The notes under the pieces were generated by a model that was given only the letters and a program-made list of their open reading frames with translations, did not search any database and was not told where the DNA came from. From the NCBI GenBank assembly GCA_002551355.1, contig NTHE01000001.1, positions 124,001-188,000 of the forward strand: 64,000 nt of DNA, given 5' to 3'. This document shows positions 52,264 through 60,877 of the stretch, piece by piece. The DNA is from Streptomyces sp. man185. GTDB lineage: Bacteria > Actinomycetota > Actinomycetes > Streptomycetales > Streptomycetaceae. The position numbers were made by a program, and so were the translations under genes. Position 1 is the first letter of the stretch, and each line of letters opens with the position of its first letter.

Positions 52264-52911
52264 TCAGGCGAGCAGGTCGTCCACTTGTGCTTCCCCGTCA
52301 CGGTACCTGCGGGCGATCTCCGCGCCGCAATCGTCGGCCGTGCGCTGGAGCTCGTGACGACGCCGGGAGACCTGCTGTTCACAGCGGACGAGCCGCCCCA
52401 TCGCCGTGTGCAGCTCCTCGTCCGTGCGGGCGTCCAGGTCGGACAGCTCGACCTCGGCGAGGTTCTCGGCGGCGAGCTGCCGGAACTCGTCGCCGCGCGG
52501 CGTCGTCAGCGTGACGTGCCGGGCGGAGGAGCGGTGCCGGGACGGGGTGTCGGCCAGGATCTCCGAGAGTCGGCTCACCACCGCCGCGTCCTCCACCGGG
52601 GCTTCCGGATCCCGGCGGCGGGCCAGTTCGGCGCGCAGGATGTCGATCCGGCCCTGCACCAGCCGGCGTACGTAACTGAGATCGGCCTCGTCGCGCTGGG
52701 CGTCCCGGCGCAGCGTCCGCAGTTCCGGCAGCCGCAGCCCGCCGAAGCCCGCGTCGCCGCCGGCCTGCTCCGGCACGGAGGCGGTGGCGGGCGTGGCGGG
52801 TGGCACCACGGGAGCATGTCCCGGCAGACTGCGCTGTACGGGTGACCTCAGGGTGCTGGTACGGGCCCCCGGTACGGCACCGGGAGATTGTCCGGCTCCA
52901 TATGTGCTCAT
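52264..52911 (-). CDS. rsiG: RsiG, c-di-GMP-binding anti-sigma factor of WhiG
   Basis: A 215-residue coiled-coil protein carrying the twin RsiG signature E(x)3S(x)2R(x)3Q(x)3D twice: Glu75-Ser79-Arg82-Gln86-Asp90 and Glu178-Ser182-Arg185-Gln189-Asp193. In Streptomyces, RsiG bound to c-di-GMP sequesters the sporulation sigma factor WhiG until aerial hyphae are ready. The first 60 residues are disordered. The ATG at 52911 has AGGGG upstream. Both motifs being complete makes this a firm call. Confidence 0.93.
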   Translation of the reverse strand: MSTYGAGQSPGAVPGARTSTLRSPVQRSLPGHAPVVPPATPATASVPEQAGGDAGFGGLRLPELRTLRRDAQRDEADLSYVRRLVQGRIDILRAELARRRDPEAPVEDAAVVSRLSEILADTPSRHRSSARHVTLTTPRGDEFRQLAAENLAEVELSDLDARTDEELHTAMGRLVRCEQQVSRRRHELQRTADDCGAEIARRYRDGEAQVDDLLA

Positions 52912-53026
52912 GCTGTTTTGTCCCCTCGACCGGTGCGTCGGCACACCGACATCGTGCATCGTGCCACCCCTCCCCGTGCCCCCGCTGACGTCTTGTACCC
53001 GTTCAGCCCAAGATAGGTTGGTCTGT

Positions 53027-53476
53027 ATGCGTGCAGTGGTACAGAGAGTGGATGGCGCGAGCGTCTCCGTCGCCGGCGCGACGGACGATCCGTCGGCACC
53101 CGGAATCGTCGGGGAGATCGTCGGCGAGGGCCTGTGTGTGCTGGTCGGGGTCACCCATGACGACACCCCCGAGAAGGCGGCACAGCTGGCCCGCAAGCTC
53201 TGGTCGGTGCGCATCCTGGAGGGCGAGAAGTCCTGTTCGGATGTGAATGCGCCCCTCCTGGTGATTTCTCAGTTCACTCTCTACGGGGACGCCCGCAAGG
53301 GCCGCCGGCCCACGTGGAACGCCGCGGCGCCGGGCGAGGTCGCCGAGCCGCTGGTGGACGAGGTCGTGGCGCGGTTGCGGGCGCTGGGGGCGCACGTGGA
53401 GACGGGCCGGTTCGGAGCGGACATGCGCGTCTCGCTCACGAATCACGGCCCGTTCACGGTGATCGTCGAGGTGTAG
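53027..53476 (+). CDS. dtd: D-aminoacyl-tRNA deacylase
   Basis: A 149-residue proofreading enzyme that removes D-amino acids from t[18 protein letters not shown] at the N-terminus, the [17 protein letters not shown] motif and the cross-subunit Gly-Pro motif in [10 protein letters not shown] are intact, though the usual NDGPV is NHGPF here. It is divergent from rsiG. Confidence 0.95.
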   Translation: MRAVVQRVDGASVSVAGATDDPSAPGIVGEIVGEGLCVLVGVTHDDTPEKAAQLARKLWSVRILEGEKSCSDVNAPLLVISQFTLYGDARKGRRPTWNAAAPGEVAEPLVDEVVARLRALGAHVETGRFGADMRVSLTNHGPFTVIVEV

Positions 53477-53513
53477 CCGTACGGCGCCGGGCGCGGGACG
53501 GCTACGGCTACGG

Positions 53514-54479
53514 CTACGGCTCGACGACCGTCTCCTGGGCCGCCGCCGTGTCCCCGGCGATCAGCTCCGCGTCGACGGCCACGTTCCGCTTGACCAGGGC
53601 CAGGGCGATCGGGCCCAGCTCGTGGTGGCGGGCCGAGGTGGTGATGAAGCCGAGCTGGCGGCCCTCCGGGCCGTCGGCGGCCAGGCGTACCGGCGTCCCG
53701 TGGCCGGGCAGGTGCACCTCGCTGCCGTCCAGGTGCAGGAAGACGAGCCGGCGCGGCGGCTTCCCCAGGTTGTGGACGCGGGCCACGGTCTCCTGGCCCC
53801 GGTAGCAGCCCTTCTGGAGGTGGACGGCGGTGCCGATCCAGCCCAGCTCGTGCGGGATGGTGCGGTGGTCGGTCTCGAAGCCGACGCGCGGCCGGTGCCC
53901 CTCCACGCGCAGCGCCTCGTACGCCAGGATCCCGGCGGCGGGCCCGTTGGCGGCGGCGTACGCCTCCAGCTCGGCGCGCGGCAGGAACAGGTCGCGGCCC
54001 TGCGGGGTCTCCCGTACGGCCACGCCTTCCGGGACCTCCGCGATGGAGCCGGCCGGGAGGTGGAGCACCGCGAGGTCCGCGGTGCGGTCGGCGACCTCGA
54101 CCCGGTAGAAGAACTTCATCGACTCCAGGTAGGCGATCAGGTCGGCCTGGGTGTCCGGTTCGACGTGCATCCACACGGTCGTGCCGTCGTCCACCAGGTA
54201 CATCGCGTGCTCGATGTGCCCGTTGGCGGACAGGATGAGGGACTCGGTGGCCTGGTGCGGGGCGAGGTCGCTGACGTGCTGCGTGAGCAGCAGGTGCAGC
54301 CAGCTCAGCCGGTCGTCACCGGTGACGGCGACGACGCCCCGGTGGGAGAGGTCGACGAAGCCGTTGCCGTCGGCGAGGGCGCGTTGCTCGCGGAACAGGT
54401 CGCCGTAGTGCGCGGCGACACCTTCGTCGCGGCCTTCGGCGGGGACGGCGCCGGGCAGGGACAGCAGGGGGCTCTTCAT
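53514..54479 (-). CDS. ygfZ: Folate-binding YgfZ/GcvT-like protein
   Basis: A 321-residue protein that assists Fe-S cluster enzyme maturation with tetrahydrofolate. The signature KGCYRGQETVARVHNLGKPP is complete with its conserved Cys. The N-terminal GcvT-like region includes GFVDLSHRGVVAVTGDDRLS. It is followed, 9 bp away, by the nur gene upstream on the same strand; both touch redox metals. Confidence 0.94.
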   Translation of the reverse strand: MKSPLLSLPGAVPAEGRDEGVAAHYGDLFREQRALADGNGFVDLSHRGVVAVTGDDRLSWLHLLLTQHVSDLAPHQATESLILSANGHIEHAMYLVDDGTTVWMHVEPDTQADLIAYLESMKFFYRVEVADRTADLAVLHLPAGSIAEVPEGVAVRETPQGRDLFLPRAELEAYAAANGPAAGILAYEALRVEGHRPRVGFETDHRTIPHELGWIGTAVHLQKGCYRGQETVARVHNLGKPPRRLVFLHLDGSEVHLPGHGTPVRLAADGPEGRQLGFITTSARHHELGPIALALVKRNVAVDAELIAGDTAAAQETVVEP

Positions 54480-54488
54480 GCGCCCAGC

Positions 54489-54941
54489 CTACGACTTGGC
54501 GGAAGCGTCCTTCGCGGCCGTCTTCGCCGCTGTGCAGTCCGCACAGCGGCCGAAGATCGCGAAGTGCTTCATATCGGTGTCGAAGCCGAAGTCGGCGCGC
54601 AGTTTCTCGGTGAAGTCGGCGGCGACGGAGATGTCCGCCTCGATGACGTTCTCGCAGTCCCGGCAGACCAGGTGGATGTGGTGGTGCCGGTCGGCCAGGT
54701 GGTACGAGGGGGCGCCGTGGCCGAGGTGCGCGTGGCTGACCAGCCCGAGCTCCTCCAGGAGCTCCAGGGTCCGGTACACGGTGGAGATGTTCACGCCGGA
54801 CGCGGTCCTGCGCACCTCGCACAGGATGTCGTCCGGAGTCCCGTGCTCCAGGGCGTCGACCGCCTCCAGCACGAGCTGACGCTGAGGCGTCAGCCGGTAG
54901 CCGCGCTGCCGAAGATCGGTCTTCCAGTCGGTGCTCACCAC
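54489..54941 (-). CDS. nur: Nickel-responsive Fur-family regulator Nur
   Basis: A 150-residue Fur-family repressor. The winged helix (TPQRQLVLEAVDAL, NISTVYRTLELLEELGLVSH) is followed by metal sites in HLADRHHHIHLVCRDC and FGFDTDMKHFAIFGRCADC. It matches S. coelicolor Nur (structure known) as I recall the sequence, including MVSTDWK and the HHHIH nickel site. Nur represses nickel uptake and sodF when nickel is present. The ending differs (KTAAKDASAKS). Confidence 0.93.
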   Translation of the reverse strand: MVSTDWKTDLRQRGYRLTPQRQLVLEAVDALEHGTPDDILCEVRRTASGVNISTVYRTLELLEELGLVSHAHLGHGAPSYHLADRHHHIHLVCRDCENVIEADISVAADFTEKLRADFGFDTDMKHFAIFGRCADCTAAKTAAKDASAKS

Positions 54942-54999
54942 AAGGCCAGTGTAGGGCGGAGTGAGCGCCGACCGGCAGGACCCGTTCCGCAGGGGCCGC

Positions 55000-55572
55000 C
55001 TACTTGAAGAACGCGATGCCGTCGTCCGGCATGTCTTCGAGGTTCCGCGCCATCTCGGCGACCTCTTCCGGGGTGACGACCTTCTTCAGGTGCGCCGACA
55101 TGTACGGGCGCAGCTCGACCTCGGGGGTGGCCTTCTCCCCGACCCACATGAGGTCGCTCTTGACGTACCCGTAGAGCCGCTTGCCACCGCTGTACGGGCC
55201 GGAGGCCGCGGTGCGGGCCACCGCGTCGGTGACCAGGTCGATCTGCGGCTTCTGGTCGGCCAGCTCGCCGTACCAGATCTCGATGACGCCCTGGTCGCGG
55301 GCCATGACGACCTCGACCTTGCGGTCCTTGTCGATGCGCCAGTACCCGGTCTCGGTCTCCAGCGGCCGGACCTGCTTGCCCTCTTCGTCCAGGACCCAGG
55401 TGCGGGAGACGTACTCCAGGAAGTCCCGGCCGTCGTGGCTGAAGGTGACTTCCTGGCCGAAGTTGCACTTCTCGGCGCCGGGGAAGTCGGACACGCCCGC
55501 GCCCGCCCAGTTGCCGAGGAGGAAGGCCAGCGGGACGAGGTCCGGGTGGAGGTCGGACGGAATCTCGATCAT
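55000..55572 (-). CDS. Nitrobindin-like FABP-family protein
   Basis: A 190-residue beta-barrel protein. The diagnostic GNWAGAG motif is near residue 20; PYMSAHLKKVVTPEE and a His-containing heme-pocket region are family-like. Nitrobindins bind haem and convert peroxynitrite; actinobacterial members are usually called FABP-family. It lies 58 bp upstream of nur on the same strand. Confidence 0.9.
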   Translation of the reverse strand: MIEIPSDLHPDLVPLAFLLGNWAGAGVSDFPGAEKCNFGQEVTFSHDGRDFLEYVSRTWVLDEEGKQVRPLETETGYWRIDKDRKVEVVMARDQGVIEIWYGELADQKPQIDLVTDAVARTAASGPYSGGKRLYGYVKSDLMWVGEKATPEVELRPYMSAHLKKVVTPEEVAEMARNLEDMPDDGIAFFK

Positions 55573-55633
55573 GAGCGGCTCAGACGATCTGTGAGGGTGC
55601 GAGGGGTGGGCGGGAACCGTTGGGCGCCGAGGG

Positions 55634-55735
55634 TCAGCGCTGGCCCTGGTACAGCTTCTTCACGGTGATCGCGGCGAAGGCGGTGACGCCCACGCAGACC
55701 AGGATCAGCAGGGCGGAGAAGAATGCCTCAAGCAC
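55634..55735 (-). CDS. 33-residue single-pass membrane protein
   Basis: A tiny ORF with a GTG start and GAGGAG 7 bases upstream. It encodes LEAFFSALLILVCVGVTAFA as one membrane helix, then AITVKKLYQGQR with a basic end, so the C-terminus would face the cytoplasm. It lies 61 bp before the nitrobindin-like gene. The clean helix and ribosome site support a real gene; similar mini-proteins occur in Streptomyces. Function unknown. Confidence 0.75.
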   Translation of the reverse strand: MLEAFFSALLILVCVGVTAFAAITVKKLYQGQR

Positions 55736-55849
55736 AGGGGGCTCCTCGTGACGAGCGGGTGGCGGCAGTGACAGGGCCGGGCCCCCAGCCTAATGGGTGG
55801 GGGCCCGGCCTTCTCGTCCAGGTGTCGGCCGACGCAGCTGCCGCGGGGC

Positions 55850-56731
55850 TCAGGCGAGCAGCTGGTTCTGCAGGATCAGCGTCTGCTGGAAGGGGATGCG
55901 GCCGGTCTCCCGCTTCCCGGCGCGCTCGTGCACGACGAGGGCGAGGGTGTCCCCCGCCAGGGTGTACGCCTGCCGGACGTGCTCGGCCCCGAAGGGCGCC
56001 TGCTCGGCGAAGACGAACGACAAGGTGTTCTCGAAGTCGTTCTGCGAGCTCCAGGAGTCGTCGATCTCGGTGGTGTCCGTGCGGTCCAGCGGCGTGCCGG
56101 CCGAGGATCCCACGTTCAGGTCGTCGAGCATGCCGCTCGCGAACGCCGTCGAGTTGAACCGCACCAGGTAGATCCGGGACGCCGTACCGTCCGGCATGGT
56201 CCAGCCGCGTGCCGCGATGTGGCGCGGCGCGGCGTCCTTCAGGAGCTGGGACACCGACGGCCGGTCCTGCTGCCGGTAGGCGTCGAGGAACGTCTCCGTG
56301 GAAATCCAGCCGCCCGGCAGCTTCTTGTCCGGCACCGCTCCGGCGGGGGCCGGGAGCAACAGCTCGCGCAGGTCGGCGTGGTGGATCTCGGCCGGGTTGC
56401 CGGCCCCGAACGGCCGGGGCGAACCGGCCGGGAGCGCGGGCAGGGACAGTTCCGGGTAGTCCCAGCGTCCGTCGCTCGCGGTGGCGAGCCCGGGGACGTC
56501 GGTCCGCTCCAAGGAGGCGATCCCGAAGGCCGTACCGGTGCCGAGCACCCCGAACGCCAGGGCGGCGGCCGTCCACCGCCCCACGGCGCGCAGGGCCCGG
56601 CGGGGCTGCTTCGGCGGCGCGCCGGGCGCCTCGGGCGGAAGGAGCGGCGGCGCGAACACGTTGACCGACGGCGGCGCTTCGGGCATCGCGGGCGTCCCGG
56701 TCGCACCGGGGGCTACTGTCTGCTCGCTCAT
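55850..56731 (-). CDS. Membrane-anchored protein, third of three paralogues
   Basis: A 293-residue protein: a Pro-rich cytoplasmic N-terminus, one helix near residue 55-75 (WTAAALAFGVLGTGTAFGI), and an extracytoplasmic domain starting with HHADLRELLLPAPAGA and continuing FNSTAFASGMLDDLN. The start overlaps the previous gene by ATGA. Function unknown; see the two genes upstream for the shared architecture. Confidence 0.8.
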   Translation of the reverse strand: MSEQTVAPGATGTPAMPEAPPSVNVFAPPLLPPEAPGAPPKQPRRALRAVGRWTAAALAFGVLGTGTAFGIASLERTDVPGLATASDGRWDYPELSLPALPAGSPRPFGAGNPAEIHHADLRELLLPAPAGAVPDKKLPGGWISTETFLDAYRQQDRPSVSQLLKDAAPRHIAARGWTMPDGTASRIYLVRFNSTAFASGMLDDLNVGSSAGTPLDRTDTTEIDDSWSSQNDFENTLSFVFAEQAPFGAEHVRQAYTLAGDTLALVVHERAGKRETGRIPFQQTLILQNQLLA

Positions 56732-57552
56732 ATGTACTCCCCCGGGGACGCGATGTGGTCGAGCTGGTCCTTCACCAGATCCGCGACGTCGGACGGGCTG
56801 AACGGATTGCGGCCGTTCGCGTCGACGGTGACCGAGACCTCTCCCTCGTACGCGATGCAGATGACGCCGTCGAGGGTGTCCTTGCCACCCTTGGGCAGCC
56901 GGTAGCAGGTGGCCTTCTCGTGACCGTCGACCGGCGGGCCCTTGCGGAAGGCGTCGAAGGAGTCCAGCAGCTCCTTGCGGTTCACGTACGAGGAGCGGAC
57001 CGCCTGCTTGTCCCGCATCTTCATGACCTGGACGTTCACGACGAGGTCGTTGGCGTCCGAGGTGTAGGAGCGCTGCGCGATGCCCCGGATACGGAGCCTC
57101 TCGACGGACTTGTTCAGCGCGCGGCGGTCCTTCCCGGCCAGACCGCGCCCCATCTCCTTCATCGCGGCGGCGGCCTCGGCGCCGCTCGTCTCGCTGTCGT
57201 TGCCGAGTTCTCCGATGTCCGGGCCGAGGCGGTAGCCCTTGGGCACCGGGAGCAGGAGCTTCGTCAGCTCGGTGTCGTGGCGGCCCCGGGCCGGACCGCC
57301 CGCCGAGTCCTCGCCGGAGGGCACGTGGTCCACGTCCAGGACGGTCGTGGTGACCGTCCGGTCCGCGGTGTCCGCGATGTTCTTCGTGTAGGCGGCCGCG
57401 CCGCCGACCGCCCCGAGCACCAGGACGACGGGCAGCGCGGTCAGCACCACCCGGCGCATCCGGGGGGCGGGGGCGGGCACGGGTGCGGGGGTCGTAGCCG
57501 AGTCGGCCGGCTCGGTCGCGCCGGTGACGGGGTTCGTTTCGTCGTCGTTCAC
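56728..57552 (-). CDS. Membrane-anchored protein, second of three paralogues
   Basis: A 274-residue protein with a Pro/Ala N-terminus, one helix (VVLTALPVVLVLGAVGGAAA, about 33-52) and an outer domain with DTELTKLLLPVPKGYRLGPD. A Cys pair (ATCYRLP, GVICIAY) is probably a disulfide. It overlaps both neighbours by ATGA. It shares layout and the LxxLLLPxPxG block with the genes on either side. Confidence 0.8.
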   Translation of the reverse strand: MNDDETNPVTGATEPADSATTPAPVPAPAPRMRRVVLTALPVVLVLGAVGGAAAYTKNIADTADRTVTTTVLDVDHVPSGEDSAGGPARGRHDTELTKLLLPVPKGYRLGPDIGELGNDSETSGAEAAAAMKEMGRGLAGKDRRALNKSVERLRIRGIAQRSYTSDANDLVVNVQVMKMRDKQAVRSSYVNRKELLDSFDAFRKGPPVDGHEKATCYRLPKGGKDTLDGVICIAYEGEVSVTVDANGRNPFSPSDVADLVKDQLDHIASPGEYI

Positions 57553-58376
57553 AGCCGCTCCAGCTGTCGCTCGGCCAGCGTCCGGATGTCCTTCTTGCCG
57601 ATCGGGACGGTGTCGAAGATGTTGATGTCGAGGACGATGTCACCGCGTACGGCCAGAGCCCTGGCCCGGTACGACGGGAGGTATCCCGCCTTCCGCTCGA
57701 CCGGGTAGAGGAAGTAGCGGCCCGCACGGCTGCCCTTGATCGGGTCCCCCGAGTTGCCCGCGCCGTCCTCGTCCCACGGCATGTACATCAGCTGGTCGCC
57801 GAAGTGCTCCGCCGCGCCGTGCCGGTCGCCGGACCGGAACTGGAGCAGTTGGACACCGGTCTCCCGTTGCTCCCCCTGCCGCCACGCGACCGAGGCGACC
57901 CGGCGCAGTTCGAGCTCGGCCAGCGACTCGAACATGAAGTGCGGGTCGTCGTAGTACGTCTCGGCGTACTGGTCGATCGGCTCCCAGCCGTCGTCGAGCC
58001 CCAGCTCGTCGGTGAGTGTCTTCTTCGCGCCCTCGGGCCGGTCGACGAGCAGCTTGCGCAGGTCGCCGTCCGTCCTGACCTGCCGGTCCTGGGCTGCGGG
58101 CAGACTGTCCGGAACCCGGTCGGCGGGCAGCGGCTTCGCCGGGTAGCCGACGCCGGGCTGCGACAGCACGGCCAGCGGCGTCGGCGCCCGCTCGGCCTGG
58201 ATGCCGTAGCCCACCGCCGTCCCGCCCGAGATCCCGAGCAGCGCGGCCGCCGCGATGATCAGCGTCGTCCGGCCGCGCGGCCGGCGGGGCCCGGGTGGAT
58301 CTCCCGCAACGGGCGGCTCCGTCGGCGCGGACGGCTGACCTTCCGGCGCGGCGGGAATGGTGTCGTTCGGTTCCAA
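57549..58376 (-). CDS. Membrane-anchored protein, first of three paralogues
   Basis: A 275-residue protein: a Pro-rich N-terminus, one helix (TTLIIAAAALLGISGGTAVG, about 37-57) and an outer domain containing DGDLRKLLVDRPEGAKK. It is the first gene of a three-gene operon whose members have the same order of parts and probably arose by tandem duplication, though they have diverged strongly. Function unknown. Confidence 0.8.
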   Translation of the reverse strand: MEPNDTIPAAPEGQPSAPTEPPVAGDPPGPRRPRGRTTLIIAAAALLGISGGTAVGYGIQAERAPTPLAVLSQPGVGYPAKPLPADRVPDSLPAAQDRQVRTDGDLRKLLVDRPEGAKKTLTDELGLDDGWEPIDQYAETYYDDPHFMFESLAELELRRVASVAWRQGEQRETGVQLLQFRSGDRHGAAEHFGDQLMYMPWDEDGAGNSGDPIKGSRAGRYFLYPVERKAGYLPSYRARALAVRGDIVLDINIFDTVPIGKKDIRTLAERQLERL

Positions 58377-58481
58377 AAGGGTCCCCCCAAGAGACCTGAG
58401 GCGCGGGTTCCCTTACCTGCGCGCACAAGTGACCCCCAGGTCAGCAAGGAGGTTGCGTCCCGGACGATTACAGTTCGGCAT

Positions 58482-58844
58482 ATGCCGAAGAAGCTTGTGA
58501 TCAAGGTGACCGCCGGGCCCGAGGCCGCCGAGCGCTGCTCGCAGGCCTTCACCGTGGCGGCCGTGGGCGTCGCCAGCGGGGTGGAGGTCTCGCTCTGGCT
58601 GACCGGGGAGTCCTCGTGGTTCGCACTGCCGGGCCGGGCCGCCGAGTTCGAACTGCCGCACGCCGCCCCGCTGCCCGACCTGCTGGACTCGATCCTGGCG
58701 GGCGGCCGGATCACCCTGTGCACCCAGTGCGCGGCCCGGCGCGAGATCACGGAGAAGGACGTGCTGGAGGGCGTGCGCATCGCGGGCGCACAGGTCTTCG
58801 TGCAGGAGGCCATGGCGGACGACACGCAGGCGCTCGTCTACTGA
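58482..58844 (+). CDS. DsrE-family protein
   Basis: A 120-residue protein of the DsrE/peroxiredoxin-like fold: KLVIKVTAGPEAAERCSQAF at the N-terminus, VGVASGVEVSLWLTGES, and a C-terminal VFVQEAMADDTQALVY. Cysteines in AERCSQAF and TLCTQCAARRE (CTQC) could carry sulfane sulfur. Members relay sulfur or regulate; the partner is unknown. It is divergent from the three-paralogue operon. Confidence 0.85.
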   Translation: MPKKLVIKVTAGPEAAERCSQAFTVAAVGVASGVEVSLWLTGESSWFALPGRAAEFELPHAAPLPDLLDSILAGGRITLCTQCAARREITEKDVLEGVRIAGAQVFVQEAMADDTQALVY

Positions 58845-58863
58845 CGCCCGCCCGGGGCCGGCC

Positions 58864-59121
58864 TCAGTGGCGCTTTCTGCCGTCCAGCTCGTCCCACCAC
58901 TCGTCGGACTTCGGGTCGCCGGACGGGTCGTCCCACCAACGGTCGTCCGGGCCACGCCGGTTGGCGATCATCGCGGCGATGGGCGGGATCACCATGGCGA
59001 CCACGCACATGGCGATGGCCACCGGCATGGACCACAGGCGCACCACGGCCCAGGCGGACACGAAGAGCGCTACGCATCCGCCCATCATCAGGAAGTAGTT
59101 CCGCCTGCGTCGGGCGTACAT
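58864..59121 (-). CDS. DUF3099 small membrane protein
   Basis: An 85-residue protein with two helices (FLMMGGCVALFVSAWAVVRL and AIAMCVVAMVIPPIAAMIA) and an acidic Trp-rich tail (DDRWWDDPSGDPKSDEWWDE). Matches DUF3099 of actinobacteria; function unknown. Its stop is 17 bp from the converging DsrE stop. Confidence 0.88.
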   Translation of the reverse strand: MYARRRRNYFLMMGGCVALFVSAWAVVRLWSMPVAIAMCVVAMVIPPIAAMIANRRGPDDRWWDDPSGDPKSDEWWDELDGRKRH

Positions 59122-59154
59122 GCTTCCAGCGTAGGACTCCGTACGCCGACGGCA

Positions 59155-59210
59155 CGAAGGGCCGCACCCCGCGTCAGGTGGCGTCCAACCCCCTGGGGTG
59201 CGGCCCTTCG
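59155..59210 (-). terminator. Terminator of the sulfurtransferase-DUF1416 operon
   Basis: Stem CGAAGGGCCGCACCCC / GGGGTGCGGCCCTTCG (16 bp, perfect) with a 24-base loop, 48 bp past the DUF1416 stop. Confidence 0.85.
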
Positions 59211-59257
59211 GCCGATCTGGGTGCCGTACTCAACGGCGTGCCGTGGATCCCGGGGGA

Positions 59258-59545
59258 TCAGACGGCGATGGCGACCTCGGAGAGCCCGCCGGTCTGGGCG
59301 ACGACCGTGCGGTCGGCGCTGCCGCCCGGAACCAGGGCGCGGAGCGTCCAGGTGCCCTCGGCCGCGTAGAACCGGAACTGTCCGGTCGCCGAGGTCGGGA
59401 CCTCGGCGGTGAACTCGCCGGTCGAGTCCAGGAGGCGCACGTAGCCGGTGACGGGCTCGCCGTCGCGGGTCACGCTGCCCTGGATGGTGGTCTCACCGGG
59501 CTTGATGGTCGAAGCGTCGGGGCCACCGGCCTGTGCTCCACACAT
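59258..59545 (-). CDS. DUF1416 protein
   Basis: A 95-residue beta-sandwich protein (TTIQGSVTRDGEPVTGYVRL, AEGTWTLRALVPGG) with a conserved N-terminal MCGAQAGGPD. Actinobacterial DUF1416 proteins are always next to a thiosulfate/mercaptopyruvate sulfurtransferase, as here (40 bp downstream). The N-terminal Cys may accept sulfur; that is a guess. AAGGACAG precedes the ATG. Confidence 0.9.
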   Translation of the reverse strand: MCGAQAGGPDASTIKPGETTIQGSVTRDGEPVTGYVRLLDSTGEFTAEVPTSATGQFRFYAAEGTWTLRALVPGGSADRTVVAQTGGLSEVAIAV

Positions 59546-59585
59546 GGTTCTGTCCTTCAGGTCGAAGTGGTGCTGGTCGGTGGGG

Positions 59586-60425
59586 TTACTTGGCGGGGCC
59601 GAGCTCGATCGGCACGCCGACGAGGGAGCCGTACTCGGTCCACGAGCCGTCGTAGTTCTTGACGTTCTCCTGGCCGAGCAGCTCGTGGAGCACGAACCAG
59701 GTGAGCGCGGAGCGCTCACCGATGCGGCAGTAGGCGATGGTGTCCTTCGCCAGGTCGACCTGCTCGGCCTCGTAGAGGGCCTTGAGCTCGTCGTCCGACT
59801 TGAAGGTGCCGTCGTCGTTGGCGTTCTTCGACCACGGGATGTTGCGGGCGCTCGGCACGTGGCCGGGGCGCTGCGACTGCTCCTGCGGGAGGTGGGCCGG
59901 GGCGAGCAGCTTGCCGCTGAACTCGTCGGGCGAGCGCACGTCGACCAGGTTCTGGCTGCCGATGGCCTTGACGACGTCGTCGCGGTAGGCGCGGATCGAC
60001 TCGTCCTGCGGCTTGGCCGTGTACTGGGTGGCCGGGCGCGTCGGGACGGCGTCGGTCAGGTCGCGGGAGTCGAGCTCCCACTTCTTGCGGCCGCCGTCGA
60101 GGAGCTTCACGTTCTCGTGGCCGTACAGCTTGAAGTACCAGTAGGCGTAACTGGCGAACCAGTTGTTGTTGCCGCCGTAGAGGACGACCAGCGTGTCGTT
60201 GCCGATGCCCTTCTCGCTGAGCAGCTTCTCGAAGCCGGCCTGGTCGACGAAGTCACGGCGGACCGGGTCCTGGAGGTCCTTCGTCCAGTCGATCCGGATC
60301 GCGTTCGTGATGTGGTTCTTCTCGTACGCCGAGGTGTCCTCGTCCACCTCGACGATGGCGACCTGCGGGTCGTCGATGTGGGCCTCGACCCAGTCGGCGT
60401 CTACCAGGACGTCGCTGCGGCTCAT
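59586..60425 (-). CDS. Rhodanese-type sulfurtransferase
   Basis: A 279-residue two-domain rhodanese. The inactive N-terminal domain begins DVLVDADWVEAHIDDPQVAI; the C-terminal catalytic loop is YCRIGERSALTW with Cys about 233. It moves sulfur from thiosulfate or 3-mercaptopyruvate to a thiol acceptor. GGAGGAG precedes the ATG. A Cys-containing leader peptide lies 186 bp upstream, suggesting attenuation by cysteine or sulfur status. Confidence 0.95.
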   Translation of the reverse strand: MSRSDVLVDADWVEAHIDDPQVAIVEVDEDTSAYEKNHITNAIRIDWTKDLQDPVRRDFVDQAGFEKLLSEKGIGNDTLVVLYGGNNNWFASYAYWYFKLYGHENVKLLDGGRKKWELDSRDLTDAVPTRPATQYTAKPQDESIRAYRDDVVKAIGSQNLVDVRSPDEFSGKLLAPAHLPQEQSQRPGHVPSARNIPWSKNANDDGTFKSDDELKALYEAEQVDLAKDTIAYCRIGERSALTWFVLHELLGQENVKNYDGSWTEYGSLVGVPIELGPAK

Positions 60426-60611
60426 GTTGTTCTCCTCCGGGGCAGTCTGCGGCGGGGTGGTGCGAGATGCGGAGTTCGCTGGGTGCGGGTGTACGCGCGG
60501 AGGCACGGAACGCGGCGCGTACGGGGCACGGGGTCGGCCCCGATGACGGTCGAAGGGCGACGGTCGAAGGGCCGGGGAAACGGGGTGGCCGCGGTGGTGC
60601 GAGCGCCCCGC

Positions 60612-60692
60612 TCAGAAGGTGCGACAGAGCATGGCGGCGACGCGGCACAGGTCTACTGCCCGCCGCTTCGTGAGATCCGCCTGTCGCTTCAT
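60612..60692 (-). CDS. Putative leader peptide of the sulfurtransferase operon
   Basis: A 26-codon ORF starting MKRQADLTKRRAVDLCRVAA and ending MLCRTF. Two Cys codons (LCR and LCR) near the end match the Streptomyces leader peptides found in front of cysteine-biosynthesis and sulfurtransferase genes. Stalling at Cys codons when charged tRNA-Cys is short would switch the downstream transcript. It lies 186 bp before the sulfurtransferase start; the gap contains a direct repeat GACGGTCGAAGGGC (twice near 60544-60571). Confidence 0.8.
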   Translation of the reverse strand: MKRQADLTKRRAVDLCRVAAMLCRTF

Positions 60693-60877
60693 GGGTCCGA
60701 TCGTAGGGAGGTACGGACGGAGATGTCACCGTCGTGTCGAATGATGAGACACGATCATCCGCGATGTGGGATGCGGAAGGCGTGGCGGGCAGCGGATCCC
60801 CGGCCCGGCTCCCCCGGGCCTTCCCCTCATCTGCGGACCGGACGCGGGCGTCTCACTATCCGGATCGGGCTATCGGA

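Noticed and set aside
53490..53522. CTACGG tandem repeat after dtd
   Set aside because: Only about four short units in a small intergenic gap; no evident function.
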